Positions 1-8,980 of a DNA stretch of 64,000 nucleotides are shown here, in pieces. A model generated the notes under the pieces. It did no database searches, had not been told where the DNA came from, and was given only the letters and a program-made list of their open reading frames with translations. Within the stretch, counting starts at the first letter, position 1; the number at the start of each line of letters is the position of its first letter. The position numbers and the translations under genes were made by a program. The stretch lies in the NCBI RefSeq assembly GCF_000200595.1, contig NC_014810.2, forward strand, positions 1,188,311-1,252,310, given 5' to 3'. The stretch comes from Helicobacter felis ATCC 49179. GTDB lineage: Bacteria > Campylobacterota > Campylobacteria > Campylobacterales > Helicobacteraceae.

Positions 1-2
1 TC

Positions 3-383
3 GAAGTCCAAGAGATGGAAAATAAACTTTTGCGCTATGTGAATCCTGAATTGAGGGCGGATCTGCTCTACTTCACCCAAGAGGAATTTAAAGATCGCTA
101 TCTCGACCCACAGAGCAAGCAAACCCGTATTGTGGACTTAGACACTCTATGGGAAACCTATAACCACAATGAGTATCAGAGTGTGTGCGGGACTCTCTTA
201 AAAATTTGCGATCAACTCAGCGCATTTATCGAGGCCCAGATGTCTATAGCGCATGGGGTGCGTAGCGATGTGCTGGTATGTGGAGCCGAAAAGATACTGA
301 GCAAATACGCCCATAAATCTATGTGTGGCGTGAATATGGGGGCTTTGTTTGGCGATTTTGCATGCGATGGGTCTTGTTCTTAG
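3..383 (+). CDS. Unrecognised protein, 5' end cut by window
   Basis: The frame is open from the first bases of the window to a TAG stop, so the gene probably begins upstream. An ATG at 15 has no convincing ribosome binding site. The visible part (about 126 residues) is soluble-looking and mixed-charge, with five cysteines, three of them in the last third. I do not recognise the family. Its end overlaps the likely start of the next gene (ATG at 362) by 22 bases, so the two are probably co-transcribed and translationally coupled. Because the partner is a secreted coiled-coil protein, an envelope or secretion role is possible, but that is inference only. Confidence 0.5.
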   Translation, partial: EVQEMENKLLRYVNPELRADLLYFTQEEFKDRYLDPQSKQTRIVDLDTLWETYNHNEYQSVCGTLLKICDQLSAFIEAQMSIAHGVRSDVLVCGAEKILSKYAHKSMCGVNMGALFGDFACDGSCS

Positions 384-1369
384 TCACATGGCTACAAGGA
401 GCTGCAGTCATCACCCTAGACACCCAAGCTAACGCCAAACTCGCCACTTCTAACGCCAATGAAAGCACCATCATCGCCAAATTACAAGAGAGCTTGCGCC
501 TTTATGGGCATTTGCTTGAGCAGGCTAAGGGTCAGTTAGCCACTCTTGAAACCGCGCGCAAAACTTTAGAACGCTCTGAGGCTTTTTTGCATGCTAGTAG
601 TCTTGCCCCTCAAGAGAGCATGCTAGCACATTTGCAAACCCAACTTGAGCAAGCTCAAAAACGCCAAGCAAATTTTAATATGCTCGCACAACGCTATAGC
701 GATTTAGAAAAACGCCATTATGCCACGCTCCAGCAAAAATGTCCTTGGCTGGACTTTGAGAGGGGAGAAATTAGAGGGCATTCCAAACAGGCTCAAAGCG
801 CGCAAATTCTTTTAGAAAACTTGGAGCATAATCCACAAAACGCGCCTCTTACAGGCTTTGCTCGTGCGTTTTTTCTGTGTGAGGCAAGTTTACAAGACCA
901 AGCCCAGCAAAACCAAGATCATAGAGTCAAAGAAATGCAAACTGCCTTGTTAGCTGGAGATTTTAAACGCTATAGCGCGCTTCAGACACTATACGATCGC
1001 GCGCGCTTTAATTTACAAGAGGCGCAACACGCCCGCCTACAATCTAATTTAGCGTCTTTATTCACACGCACACAGCAAATGCGCGCGTTCTTCTCTCCTA
1101 ATGCCCTGCAAACGCGCCTGCAAACCCTGCACGCCACTTTGGCTAGTCAGCTTCAAGAGGCTCAAGACCCCATTGAACAAGCCCAAGCTTATAGCCAATA
1201 CACCCAACAAGCCCAAGCCCTACAATTAGAATTGTTGCTTGAGATGACGCGCCAACTGCATTTTCTCAACGAAACAATGGCAATGGGGATGTCTTTTTTG
1301 AGCACAAGATTGGTTAATTCTGCGCATTTTCCGCTCAATGCCTATGGTTTTCCTGCATGGAGCCCTTAA
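362..1369 (+). CDS. Secreted coiled-coil protein, family unknown
   Basis: I chose the ATG at 362 because the residues after it (MRWVLFLVTWLQGAAVI) form a short signal peptide; the upstream in-frame ATG at 323 adds 13 residues that do not look like one. The 335-residue product is dominated by Gln/Ala/Leu-rich helices with heptad character over about residues 20-120 and 190-300. That shape resembles VirB5/TrbJ-type pilus-tip proteins of type IV secretion systems, but I see no diagnostic motif, so the resemblance is weak inference. It overlaps the preceding gene and is followed 42 bases later by an outer-membrane protein gene. In H. pylori hypothetical secreted proteins also lie on the far side of mnmE, so it may be a positional counterpart of one of those. 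Confidence 0.55.
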   Translation: MRWVLFLVTWLQGAAVITLDTQANAKLATSNANESTIIAKLQESLRLYGHLLEQAKGQLATLETARKTLERSEAFLHASSLAPQESMLAHLQTQLEQAQKRQANFNMLAQRYSDLEKRHYATLQQKCPWLDFERGEIRGHSKQAQSAQILLENLEHNPQNAPLTGFARAFFLCEASLQDQAQQNQDHRVKEMQTALLAGDFKRYSALQTLYDRARFNLQEAQHARLQSNLASLFTRTQQMRAFFSPNALQTRLQTLHATLASQLQEAQDPIEQAQAYSQYTQQAQALQLELLLEMTRQLHFLNETMAMGMSFLSTRLVNSAHFPLNAYGFPAWSP

Positions 1370-1411
1370 GGCATTTTAGTTAGAATGTCCTATTTTTCTT
1401 AGGAGGCTGTT

Positions 1412-3085
1412 TTGCGTGGGTATTTTTGCGCTGTGATGCTCTTAGGGTGGGATTTTTGTATGGCACACCCTAAGAGCGGATTCTTCTTAGAGGGAGGGTT
1501 TATGACGGGCATGTTAGATAGCGTAGAAAATATTCGTCAAAAACCTCTTTGCCCGTTGGGTGTCCTTTGCGCTCAAGTGTTGATGCAAAACGCTTCTGCC
1601 TTGTTTACAAACACAGATATTACCAGCCCTGCCATACGTTTTAGCACCACCGCTCCTGTAAAAATTAACTTAGGTCCTAAAGGATTGGAAATTAAAAACT
1701 TCCTGCCCTATACGTTGAGCAATGTGGACATCTATATGAAAACGCCACAAGGAAATCAAATCAAAGTCGCAAGTGTGCCTTACCTACCTAAATTCACACA
1801 AACTTATATCAAACCCGATCTCTTGCCCGCTTTAGCTAACGCACCCCTTAACTCTAGCTTTAGTGTTCAGGCTACCCATGCTTCCGACCCCACCACGCAA
1901 AATGTTTTAAATGCCTTAAGTCAAATCAGTGTCAATTTGAATTTGGGTTTTCTTAAAGCTCCTGATTCTAAGTGGCTTACTCCCACTCCTCAGCAAGCCA
2001 AAGAGCTTACAGATGTTATGCTTAATCTTGCGTACTTGATCAGCTCGCAAGATTTTGCAGATAATGTTTTAAAGGCAAAGTTTTGTTTTTATGACAGTGT
2101 GGACAATAATAAAAAACCCGTAACAATTCCAGCTCAAACAGTGCTAGACACCTACCGCGCTAATGCGAGTTTTGGATTGGCTGTATTGAGTCCTGTAGCA
2201 GGGAAGGAAAGCATTGATGGATTGGCCAGCCCTAGTATTTTTGGAGTCCAACCAAACTTGATCAATCCAAAATCTGTAAACACATGGACAAATTACAAAA
2301 GCGGTTGGCAATGGCCTATGGAAGTGATCTTACACGAATTTGGACACACAAAGGGCTATGGACATGAGGGCAACATGACTTATGGCAAAAAAAATAATGG
2401 CAAAGATGAGGGTTTAGTAGAGCTAGGGATCAAGGCATGGAAACAATTAGGAGAGGCTAACAAGCTCCCCATCAATTACACCCAAATCGCTCAAGTGCCA
2501 AATCCTATTTACAATTCCAGCTTTATACAAGCCCTTTCTCATTCTCTACCCTCTGAGGGTGTGAGCACGGACGCGATGGTGGGTTTCAATCTCAAAAGTG
2601 GTTACCAGCAGTATTTTAATAATGTAGTGGGTTTGTCTTACTATGGCATCGCCAAATACAACTTTTCTAAACGTCTGGGCTATATCAAGAAGATTTCACA
2701 AGTGGGGCTGGGTGCGGGTATGGATATTTTGATAGATTTTAAAACCACTTATAAAACCCATTATACCTATCTCAAAAAGAAAAAGAAGCGCGTTAAAATC
2801 TCTAAAAAAACTTTCCAAAGTGCCTTTGGGATTTTTGGAGGTGTGCGGGCGTTGTGGGACATGTATTTTTTAGAGACAATTTTTTTTAATGCGTGGAATT
2901 TAGAGGCGACCACGGGCTTTAACTACCGCTACAAGCACTCCAAATACAGCATCGGAGCATCTTTCCCCCTGCTACAAAAACCCCTACACTTTACTATTAA
3001 TACAAAGAATTTAATGGGAAGTATGACTCTCTATGATGGCGTGCGCCATTTTAATGTATTCTTTAACTATGGTTGGGTGTTTTGA
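1412..3085 (+). CDS. Outer-membrane protein with metzincin-type zinc protease motif
   Basis: It starts at TTG 1412, five bases after a perfect AGGAGG (1401-1406). A signal peptide ending near AHPKSGFFLEGGF leads into the N-terminal signature typical of Helicobacter outer-membrane proteins. The last third alternates like beta-barrel strands and ends in an aromatic residue (GWVF), as outer-membrane proteins do. In the middle, HEFGHTKGYGH begins at residue 308. It matches the metzincin consensus HExxHxxGxxH exactly and is followed at once by EGNMTYG, which could supply the Met-turn. So a zinc-binding extracellular domain precedes a C-terminal barrel. The position beside mnmE is that of homD (HP1453) in H. 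pylori. Whether it is proteolytic is unknown. It converges tail to tail with mnmE, with stop codons abutting at 3085/3086. Confidence 0.75.
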   Translation: MRGYFCAVMLLGWDFCMAHPKSGFFLEGGFMTGMLDSVENIRQKPLCPLGVLCAQVLMQNASALFTNTDITSPAIRFSTTAPVKINLGPKGLEIKNFLPYTLSNVDIYMKTPQGNQIKVASVPYLPKFTQTYIKPDLLPALANAPLNSSFSVQATHASDPTTQNVLNALSQISVNLNLGFLKAPDSKWLTPTPQQAKELTDVMLNLAYLISSQDFADNVLKAKFCFYDSVDNNKKPVTIPAQTVLDTYRANASFGLAVLSPVAGKESIDGLASPSIFGVQPNLINPKSVNTWTNYKSGWQWPMEVILHEFGHTKGYGHEGNMTYGKKNNGKDEGLVELGIKAWKQLGEANKLPINYTQIAQVPNPIYNSSFIQALSHSLPSEGVSTDAMVGFNLKSGYQQYFNNVVGLSYYGIAKYNFSKRLGYIKKISQVGLGAGMDILIDFKTTYKTHYTYLKKKKKRVKISKKTFQSAFGIFGGVRALWDMYFLETIFFNAWNLEATTGFNYRYKHSKYSIGASFPLLQKPLHFTINTKNLMGSMTLYDGVRHFNVFFNYGWVF

Positions 3086-4459
3086 TCACTTGCCTAAACA
3101 AAATTGCGAAAACATAGAATCTAACATTTCTTCGACATTATAGGGCTGAGTGATAGTAGCCAAAGAGTTGAGCGCATCTTGTAGATGGTAGGAAAATAGC
3201 TCGAGTTCTTGGGTTGCTAGCAAACTTTGTGCATGGTTGAGGTGGGAAATCGTAGACTCTAGGGCTTGTTGTTGGGCTAGGGAAGCACAGATAAGCGTGT
3301 CATGCGGATTGTCTTCTAAAAGAGGTGTCAGGGCTTGGCGCAGAGATTGGAGGCAGTGGGTGGGGTTGGTGGTGCTTAGTGTGAGGGCACTAGAAAACTT
3401 GCCTTGCAGGAGGTTTAAAACTTCTTGCGTGTCTAATTGCGCAGGGCAATCGCTTTTGTTAAAAACCACAATGATATTTTTGGCGTGTTCTAAAAGAAGG
3501 GCGATCACTTGCCTATCTTGACTTTCTAAGGGTGTGGAGAGATCAAAGATAGCTAGGACGATATCACTCTCCTGTAAGCTTTTAAGACTTTTAGCAATCC
3601 CTAGTTGTTCGATAGCATCTTGCGCTGTGCGGATTCCAGCCGTGTCGATGAGCTTAAGGCTTATGCCCTGCAATTCTAGGTATTCCTCAATGGTGTCTCT
3701 AGTCGTGCCCGCTATAGAACTCACCAGCGCGCGATCCTTGAGTAACAGCGCATTCAGAAGGGAACTTTTACCCACATTGGGTTTTCCTACCAAACCAAGA
3801 CAATACCCCTCTATGCGGGCATTGCGAGAAACATCTAAAGTGTTTTCTAGTTTGGCTAGAATGGCTTGTAGCTGGGCGTGCATACGGGGATATAAGTCTA
3901 AAGGCAAATCTTCCTCGGCATAATCGATAAGCGCTTCACTGCTAGCTAGTAGAGCCAAAATATCATGGCGGGTGTGTGTTACAAAATCCCTAAGTTCGCC
4001 TTTAAGTTGCCGTGCCATCGCCTTGACCATGCGCGCGCTATTAGCCTCTAAAAGAGTGCCTAAGGCTTGGATTTGTGAAAAGTCCATCCGCCCATTCAAA
4101 AAAGCCCGTTTGCTAAACTCGCCCCCCTGTGCTAAACTCGCCCCGGCCTGCAAACAAGCCTGCAAGATCAGCTTGGCTACCACCACCCCTCCATGGCATT
4201 GGATTTCTACCACATCCTCACCCGTGTAGCTGTGTGGGGCTTTAAAATAAAGAGCTAAACTCTGATCCAAAAGATCGCCCTGTTGGTCATAAATGCACAC
4301 CAAAGTCGCCCTTCTGGGGCTAAAATCGAGCTTGTGGGTGAGGGCGCGCAAAATCGCAAGACTATCCGGGCCACTGATTTTGATAATAGAAATTGCTGCG
4401 CGCCCGGGCGAAGTGGCGATAGCAGCAATGGTGCTAGGATTGGGGTTTGTAGAAATCAT
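3086..4459 (-). CDS. mnmE: tRNA uridine-5-carboxymethylaminomethyl GTPase MnmE
   Basis: MnmE, with MnmG (GidA), modifies the wobble uridine of tRNAs in the cytoplasm. The 457-residue length is normal. An N-terminal tetrahydrofolate-binding domain begins near ATSPGRAAISIIKISG. The GTPase domain starts with the P-loop GKPNVGKS at residues 225-232, followed by the K-loop/switch region with GTTRD, the DTAG motif and the NKSD specificity motif. The protein ends in CLGK, the conserved C-terminal motif whose cysteine is needed for modification. It is the last gene of the rpmH-rnpA-yidD-yidC-jag-mnmE run and overlaps jag by 26 bases, so it is very likely co-transcribed. Confidence 0.97.
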   Translation of the reverse strand: MISTNPNPSTIAAIATSPGRAAISIIKISGPDSLAILRALTHKLDFSPRRATLVCIYDQQGDLLDQSLALYFKAPHSYTGEDVVEIQCHGGVVVAKLILQACLQAGASLAQGGEFSKRAFLNGRMDFSQIQALGTLLEANSARMVKAMARQLKGELRDFVTHTRHDILALLASSEALIDYAEEDLPLDLYPRMHAQLQAILAKLENTLDVSRNARIEGYCLGLVGKPNVGKSSLLNALLLKDRALVSSIAGTTRDTIEEYLELQGISLKLIDTAGIRTAQDAIEQLGIAKSLKSLQESDIVLAIFDLSTPLESQDRQVIALLLEHAKNIIVVFNKSDCPAQLDTQEVLNLLQGKFSSALTLSTTNPTHCLQSLRQALTPLLEDNPHDTLICASLAQQQALESTISHLNHAQSLLATQELELFSYHLQDALNSLATITQPYNVEEMLDSMFSQFCLGK

Positions 4460-5132
4460 TCACCACAACACAACATTGGCCACCTACTTTATTCTGACAG
4501 CTGACATATTTATTTGGAAAGGTCTCTCGCAGGCGTTTTAGGGCAATGTGTAACAACACACCATCTAAAGGCTTGGTTTTAGCCTTGCCCACCTCATGGA
4601 CCATCATAATCACACTTTGAAGATAATTTTCAATCATCTCTTCTTGCTCTTTGAGAAAATTAGCTACCTCTAAGCGGATATTGTAGCCGTATTTGGGATG
4701 TATCCAATTAAAAAGCAAGTAGGAAAGAGCGTTGTAGCGGTATCCCTTTTCCCCAATGAGCAAGGCGCAATCCTGCCCATCAATTTTGATCAAAAGAGTC
4801 TGGGTGTCGTAGAGCTCCACCTTAATCGAATCGATTTGATAGGGAATGCAGGAGAGCAAGGCCATTAATTCGGTTTGGATTTCTGTAATTTTATCCGTAG
4901 GACTAGAGGGGGAAACCTCTTTAGGCAAAGGAGGAGGGGGGGGAGGGGGAGCTGGAGGCGGGTTTTTTTGCTTGAGGCGCACTTGTAAGATGGCTTCTTT
5001 TTTGCCAAAGCCCAAAAAGCCTTTGCTAGGGACTTGAACAATGTCGTATTCCAAATCGCCAATCGGACAGGCTAATTCTATAGAAGCCTTCAGCAGAGCT
5101 TTTTCTAAACTAGGAGCGGTGATGGTGATCAT
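4434..5132 (-). CDS. jag: Jag/KhpB RNA-binding protein
   Basis: The N-terminal Jag-N domain (residues 1-52, with KGFLGFGKK) is followed by a proline-rich linker around residues 58-70, then a KH-like domain (IDGQDCALLIGEKGYR, a GxxG-type loop) and a C-terminal R3H-like helix pair. It is 232 residues long. Jag/KhpB proteins bind RNA and are classically encoded beside yidC, as here. The linker is encoded by G-rich DNA on the plus strand, including eight consecutive G. The gene overlaps yidC by 23 bases upstream and mnmE by 26 bases downstream, which implies coupled translation. Confidence 0.92.
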   Translation of the reverse strand: MITITAPSLEKALLKASIELACPIGDLEYDIVQVPSKGFLGFGKKEAILQVRLKQKNPPPAPPPPPPPLPKEVSPSSPTDKITEIQTELMALLSCIPYQIDSIKVELYDTQTLLIKIDGQDCALLIGEKGYRYNALSYLLFNWIHPKYGYNIRLEVANFLKEQEEMIENYLQSVIMMVHEVGKAKTKPLDGVLLHIALKRLRETFPNKYVSCQNKVGGQCCVVVNDFYKPQS

Positions 5133-6768
5133 CTAAAGCCTTGCGCACAGATTTATGCGCTTGGATTTCTTGCGCTTTTTTGCGATCTAGCATTTGATTA
5201 ATACCCCATTGCTGTAGGATTGAGAAAAGATTATTAATGGTCCAATAAAGGACTAAACCAGCCGGGAAAGTGATCAAAAATAGGGTGAAAAAGAGAGGGA
5301 GCATTTTAAAAATCTTGGCCTGTGTGGGGTCTGTAATCGTGCTGGGGGTGAGGACTTGTTGGGCATACATAGAGATTCCCATTAAAATGGGTAAAATAAA
5401 ATAGGGGTCCATCAAAGAGAGATCATGAATCCAAAAAATCCATTCCGCGCTTTTGAGCTCGACAGCGTTGTAAAGCACGCGGTAAATAGCAAAGAAAACT
5501 GGGATTTGTAAGAGTAGGGGCAAGCATCCCCCCAAAGGGTTAGCCCCGTGTTTTTTATAAAGTTGCATCATATGCATTTGGAGTTTTTGCGGGTCGCTTT
5601 TGTATTTCTCTTGTAATTCCTTCATTTTGGGAGTCAAGTCTTTGATCTTTTGCATACTCACCATACCCTTATAGCTCAAAGGATAGAGGATAATGCGTAT
5701 GATGAGGGTGAGTAAGATGATTGCCCAGCCCCAGTTATGTGTGTAGCGATATAGATAATCCAAGAGCAAGAACACCGGTTTAGCAAAAAAGGTAATCATT
5801 CCATATTCGATCACATCGGTAAGCATGGGGGAAATTTGCTCTAGTAAGCGGTGATCTTTAGGCCCGATATAGCCGTGCAAATCAGCATTGCCTTTTAAAG
5901 AGACAAAAGGGAGAGGGTTTTTCGTACCTGTTTGGCTATCTATAATAGTTGCAAGAGGAGTAGTAGAGAAAAATAAAGAGGTGTAATAGCGATCTACGCT
6001 AGCGATAAAAGCAATGTCTTTAAATGATTTGGCTTCTTTAATATCCCCATCCTCGATCTTTTCTAACTTTTTCTCTTGTGTGCCTAGCAACACCCCATGA
6101 AAAGCATATCCATCGTCATCAGCTACCGGGCGGCTTCCGTTGGAAAGAATGTAAGCAGTATTTACGGAGGTTTTGGGGAGAATTTCTACTTTGAGATCGT
6201 AACTTAAATTAGTGTGGAAGGTTAATATTTTTTTGACAACCACTTGTGAGAGTTCTTGGGTGAGAGTTAGGGTCTGTGTGTCATCGGTAAGTTTTAGATC
6301 GTTGATCGAGGTTTTATAAGGCGTGTGAAAAGCTTCTTGATTGAGTGTGCTATCTACAAAGCGCAATTCAAGAGGTTTGAGCGCTCCTTCACCCAAGAGA
6401 GGAAGTTTTTCTAGGGGTTTTAGAGGTTTGTGATTCATTCCCATAAGACGTTTAACATGATCGATAAAGCCCTCATCTTTATGCGTGGTAAATTTTTTAT
6501 CTTTGAGATAAACCTGTGCAATGCGCCCTAAAGCATCGATTTCAATTTCTATAGAGGGAGAGTGAATATGCGCAATAATGGGGGTATTATCCAGTGGAGC
6601 TTGAGGAGTGGGTGTGCTTTGCGCTAGACTAGGGGCAGAGGGGGCTTGAGTGGTGCTTATAGAAGGAACTTGTGTTTTTTGAGGAGTTTGAAAAAAATAA
6701 GTGTAAATGGCGAGAAAGAGGAAAGAGAGGGCGATTGCTAGAATAAGGCGGAGGTTATTTTCTTTCAC
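5110..6768 (-). CDS. yidC: Membrane protein insertase YidC
   Basis: YidC inserts and folds inner-membrane proteins alone or with SecYEG. The 552-residue length fits the Gram-negative form: an N-terminal membrane anchor (about 7-26), a large periplasmic domain (to about 340) and the conserved core with WGWAIILLTLIIRI, the cytoplasmic coiled-coil region (KMKELQEKYKSDP) and the GGCLPLLLQIPVFFAIYRVL segment. The C-terminus is basic (RKKAQEIQAHKSVRK, then DDHHHRS), as expected for ribosome contact. It starts at GTG 6768 and overlaps yidD by 14 bases and jag by 23, inside the rpmH operon. Confidence 0.97.
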   Translation of the reverse strand: MKENNLRLILAIALSFLFLAIYTYFFQTPQKTQVPSISTTQAPSAPSLAQSTPTPQAPLDNTPIIAHIHSPSIEIEIDALGRIAQVYLKDKKFTTHKDEGFIDHVKRLMGMNHKPLKPLEKLPLLGEGALKPLELRFVDSTLNQEAFHTPYKTSINDLKLTDDTQTLTLTQELSQVVVKKILTFHTNLSYDLKVEILPKTSVNTAYILSNGSRPVADDDGYAFHGVLLGTQEKKLEKIEDGDIKEAKSFKDIAFIASVDRYYTSLFFSTTPLATIIDSQTGTKNPLPFVSLKGNADLHGYIGPKDHRLLEQISPMLTDVIEYGMITFFAKPVFLLLDYLYRYTHNWGWAIILLTLIIRIILYPLSYKGMVSMQKIKDLTPKMKELQEKYKSDPQKLQMHMMQLYKKHGANPLGGCLPLLLQIPVFFAIYRVLYNAVELKSAEWIFWIHDLSLMDPYFILPILMGISMYAQQVLTPSTITDPTQAKIFKMLPLFFTLFLITFPAGLVLYWTINNLFSILQQWGINQMLDRKKAQEIQAHKSVRKALDDHHHRS

Positions 6769-7084
6769 TATGAACCTTCAAAATGTAGTAGGGCACTGGG
6801 TTTGTGGAGTTAATGGGAACTAGGTAATACAAAGGCGCAATGGGAGGGCTAAAAATAGGAGTTAAGGGTCTTGTGCCTAAGGGGTAATCGATGCCACCTT
6901 TGTGGTAAGGATGGCAACAGAAGATGCGCCTTGTGATTTTCAAGAGGGCTTTCCCAAGTGATTCGTGAGGCAAGAGCCAAAGAGCATAGGTAGAACAACT
7001 AGGGTAAAAGCGGCAACACCTGCCCTTGAGAGGCGATAACCATTGATAAAATCTCAAGATGGTGTAAAAAATCTTAGAGACCAT
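6755..7084 (-). CDS. yidD: Membrane protein insertion efficiency factor YidD
   Basis: This is a 109-residue, DUF37-type protein. The N-terminus (FYTILRFYQWLSPLKGRCCR) and the downstream FYPSCSTYALW, GKALLKITRRIFCCHP and GGIDYP segments are the family signature, including the clustered cysteines. YidD assists YidC near the inner membrane. The C-terminal tail of about 35 residues is longer than the usual core and poorly conserved. It overlaps rnpA by 11 bases and yidC by 14. Confidence 0.93.
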   Translation of the reverse strand: MVSKIFYTILRFYQWLSPLKGRCCRFYPSCSTYALWLLPHESLGKALLKITRRIFCCHPYHKGGIDYPLGTRPLTPIFSPPIAPLYYLVPINSTNPVPYYILKVHSERK

Positions 7085-7442
7085 GATGCCTCTTAGTCCT
7101 CTGAGAAGCGCGCGAAAACAGGCATTGCCGGATATGATCCTGTAAGGTTATATAAGGAAGTTGGTGCAAACCCGCCTTGGCTACAAATACGATTGCTTGG
7201 GGGGTCTTGAGAGGCAAATGCTGAAAAATCGCGCGCACCCGTCTTTTAATTAAATTTCTCTGCACGGCATTTCCGACTTTTTTAGACACACTCAAACCCA
7301 ATACAGATTCTTGGATGCCTAAAAAGTGCCTATGTGTAGAATTTAAAGGGAGGGTATACAGCATGAAAAGTCCATGGTGTTTTTTGACACCCTTTTTATA
7401 AACATAACTAAACTGACGACTGGTTTTTAAAGACACCACCAT
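7074..7442 (-). CDS. rnpA: Ribonuclease P protein component
   Basis: RnpA is the protein subunit of RNase P, which cuts the 5' leader from pre-tRNAs. The 122 residues contain the family signature LSVSKKVGNAVQRNLIKRRV with the RNA-contacting basic helix (NLIKRRVRAIF). The start codon shares one base with the rpmH stop (TAATG), showing tight coupling with L34, the usual bacterial arrangement. Confidence 0.95.
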   Translation of the reverse strand: MVVSLKTSRQFSYVYKKGVKKHHGLFMLYTLPLNSTHRHFLGIQESVLGLSVSKKVGNAVQRNLIKRRVRAIFQHLPLKTPQAIVFVAKAGLHQLPYITLQDHIRQCLFSRASQRTKRHHGL

Positions 7443-7576
7443 TAAACGGCGAGTTTTTTGCGGCCCTTTGCTCTTCTAGCTTTGATCACCTTGCGTCCGT
7501 TCTTGGTTTTCATGCGCGTTAGAAATCCATGCGTGCGTTTGCGAGGCGTATTATGGGGTTGGTAAGTGCGTTTCAT
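7442..7576 (-). CDS. rpmH: 50S ribosomal protein L34
   Basis: A 44-residue, very basic protein starts at ATG 7576 ([18 protein letters not shown]) and continues through [20 protein letters not shown], the universal L34 sequence. It opens the rpmH-rnpA-yidD-yidC-jag-mnmE run. The 65 bases between it and the exbD stop leave room for a promoter. Confidence 0.98.
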   Translation of the reverse strand: MKRTYQPHNTPRKRTHGFLTRMKTKNGRKVIKARRAKGRKKLAV

Positions 7577-7641
7577 TATCTGTCCTTTTTAATCAAAGTG
7601 CGCATTTTAGCCAATGTCGGCTAAAAACTATCTAAAGCGCA

Positions 7642-8040
7642 TTAGGGATTTTTGTTTTTGTCTTCCACTAAGATGTAGAGTTCATTGAGCTTATGGGTCT
7701 GCAAAAGATCCACTACCTTAACGAAGCTATCTAAATTGCTGTTTTTATCGCCCTGCAGAATAATAGGGGTGTCTTTAGCGTATTTAGATACGCTCTGTTT
7801 GAGCGTTTCAAAACTCACCTTCTTTTTGTCTAGGTAAAATTCACCCTTGCGTGAGATAGCAATGTTTACCTGCTTTTTATGCAACACATCTTGGGATTTA
7901 TCCGAACTCTGATCCACTTTGGGGATGTTGATAGGGAGCTTAGAAGTGGAGACAAAAGAGGCAGTGGTGAGCACGATCACCAAGAGCACCAGCATGATGT
8001 CAATGAAAGGCACCACATTCATCGAATCGATTTTTTTCAT
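7642..8040 (-). CDS. exbD: ExbD-type biopolymer transport protein
   Basis: It is 132 residues long, with a single N-terminal transmembrane helix (about residues 10-30) carrying the conserved aspartate of the proton path (VVPFIDIMLVLLVIVL), then a periplasmic domain. With ExbB it converts the proton motive force into work for TonB-dependent outer-membrane uptake (nickel, heme and iron in Helicobacter). It lies 8 bases downstream of exbB; no tonB follows here. A Tol-type assignment (TolR) is less likely because no tol genes are nearby. Confidence 0.9.
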   Translation of the reverse strand: MKKIDSMNVVPFIDIMLVLLVIVLTTASFVSTSKLPINIPKVDQSSDKSQDVLHKKQVNIAISRKGEFYLDKKKVSFETLKQSVSKYAKDTPIILQGDKNSNLDSFVKVVDLLQTHKLNELYILVEDKNKNP

Positions 8041-8048
8041 AAATCCGC

Positions 8049-8519
8049 CTAGTCTACATCTAAACGATTATAGGAAGCTTCTTCTTGTGCGGGGTGGTGG
8101 TAAATATCCCACTTAGTAACAATAATTTCACTTTTGCGCACCAACATGTTATAGATCACTACTGAAGGGATGGCCACAATCAAGCCCATGCCTGTCGCTT
8201 TGAGCGCTAGGGCAAGTCCCACCATAATTGCCTTAGTGTCCACAGAGCCCGTAGAACCTAACTCAATAAAAGTGATCATAATCCCCGTAACCGTGCCCAA
8301 AAGACCAATATAGGGCGCATTAGAGCCGATGGTAGCCACTAAAGTCAAGCGGCGGTGCAAATCCAATTCAAGCTTGCGCTTGTCATTGTAATCATCTACG
8401 CGCACGGTAGCATAAAACCATACCCGCTCGATTCCAATGGCGATCACAATCACGGACAAAAACGCCAAAAACCCTAAAATGCCATAATCTATCATGTCCT
8501 TCATCATCATGCTTTGCAT
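8049..8519 (-). CDS. exbB: ExbB-type proton channel protein
   Basis: This is a MotA/TolQ/ExbB family protein of about 156 residues, in the size range of the short epsilonproteobacterial ExbB. It has a first membrane helix at about 10-28 and the signature ATIGSNAPYIGLLGTVTGIM leading into helix two, then a third helix (KATGMGLIVAIPSVVIYNML). I place the start at ATG 8519, which overlaps the smpB stop (TGATG); a TTG one codon earlier is possible. It forms the channel with ExbD encoded just downstream. Confidence 0.9.
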   Translation of the reverse strand: MQSMMMKDMIDYGILGFLAFLSVIVIAIGIERVWFYATVRVDDYNDKRKLELDLHRRLTLVATIGSNAPYIGLLGTVTGIMITFIELGSTGSVDTKAIMVGLALALKATGMGLIVAIPSVVIYNMLVRKSEIIVTKWDIYHHPAQEEASYNRLDVD

Positions 8520-8980
8520 CAAAATCCCTTAGAATGATTTTTAAGTGCCATTTTTGCGTCTATTTCTAACGCTTTCTTTTTCATGCTTTCCCTCTTATCA
8601 TGGAGTTTTTTACCCTTTACTAACGCTATTTGAAGTTTGGCTCTATTTCTCTGGTTGAAATAAAGTTTCAAGGCAACAATACTCAAGCGTTGTTGACCTA
8701 CTTGAGCAAACCATTTAGCGAGCTGTTTTTTATGTAAAAGCAATTTACGCACCCGCGTTTCCTCAGGCTTATAATGAACATTGGCTGTCTTGAGATGTGA
8801 AATATGCATGCCAAATAAAAACGCTTCGCCTCGCACGATCTTAACAAAGTTATCCTTGAGATTCACTCTGCCCGCGCGGATGGCCTTAACCTCAGAGCCC
8901 ACTAAAACAATACCGGCCTCTAAGGTTTCTAAGATTTCATAGTCAAAGAAAGCTTTTTTATTGCGTGCAATTTCTCTCAC
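8519..8980 (-). CDS. smpB: SsrA-binding protein SmpB
   Basis: SmpB carries tmRNA to stalled ribosomes for trans-translation. The 153 residues include NKKAFFDYEILETLEAGIVL, the SEVKAIR motif and a lysine-rich C-terminal tail (GKKLHDKRE) that enters the ribosome. It starts at GTG 8980, overlapping the ispE stop (GTGA). The tmRNA gene itself is not in this window. Confidence 0.96.
   Translation of the reverse strand: MREIARNKKAFFDYEILETLEAGIVLVGSEVKAIRAGRVNLKDNFVKIVRGEAFLFGMHISHLKTANVHYKPEETRVRKLLLHKKQLAKWFAQVGQQRLSIVALKLYFNQRNRAKLQIALVKGKKLHDKRESMKKKALEIDAKMALKNHSKGF

Noticed and set aside
4936-4943. Eight-G tract in jag as a phase switch
   Set aside because: It encodes a natural polyproline linker; jag overlaps essential genes.
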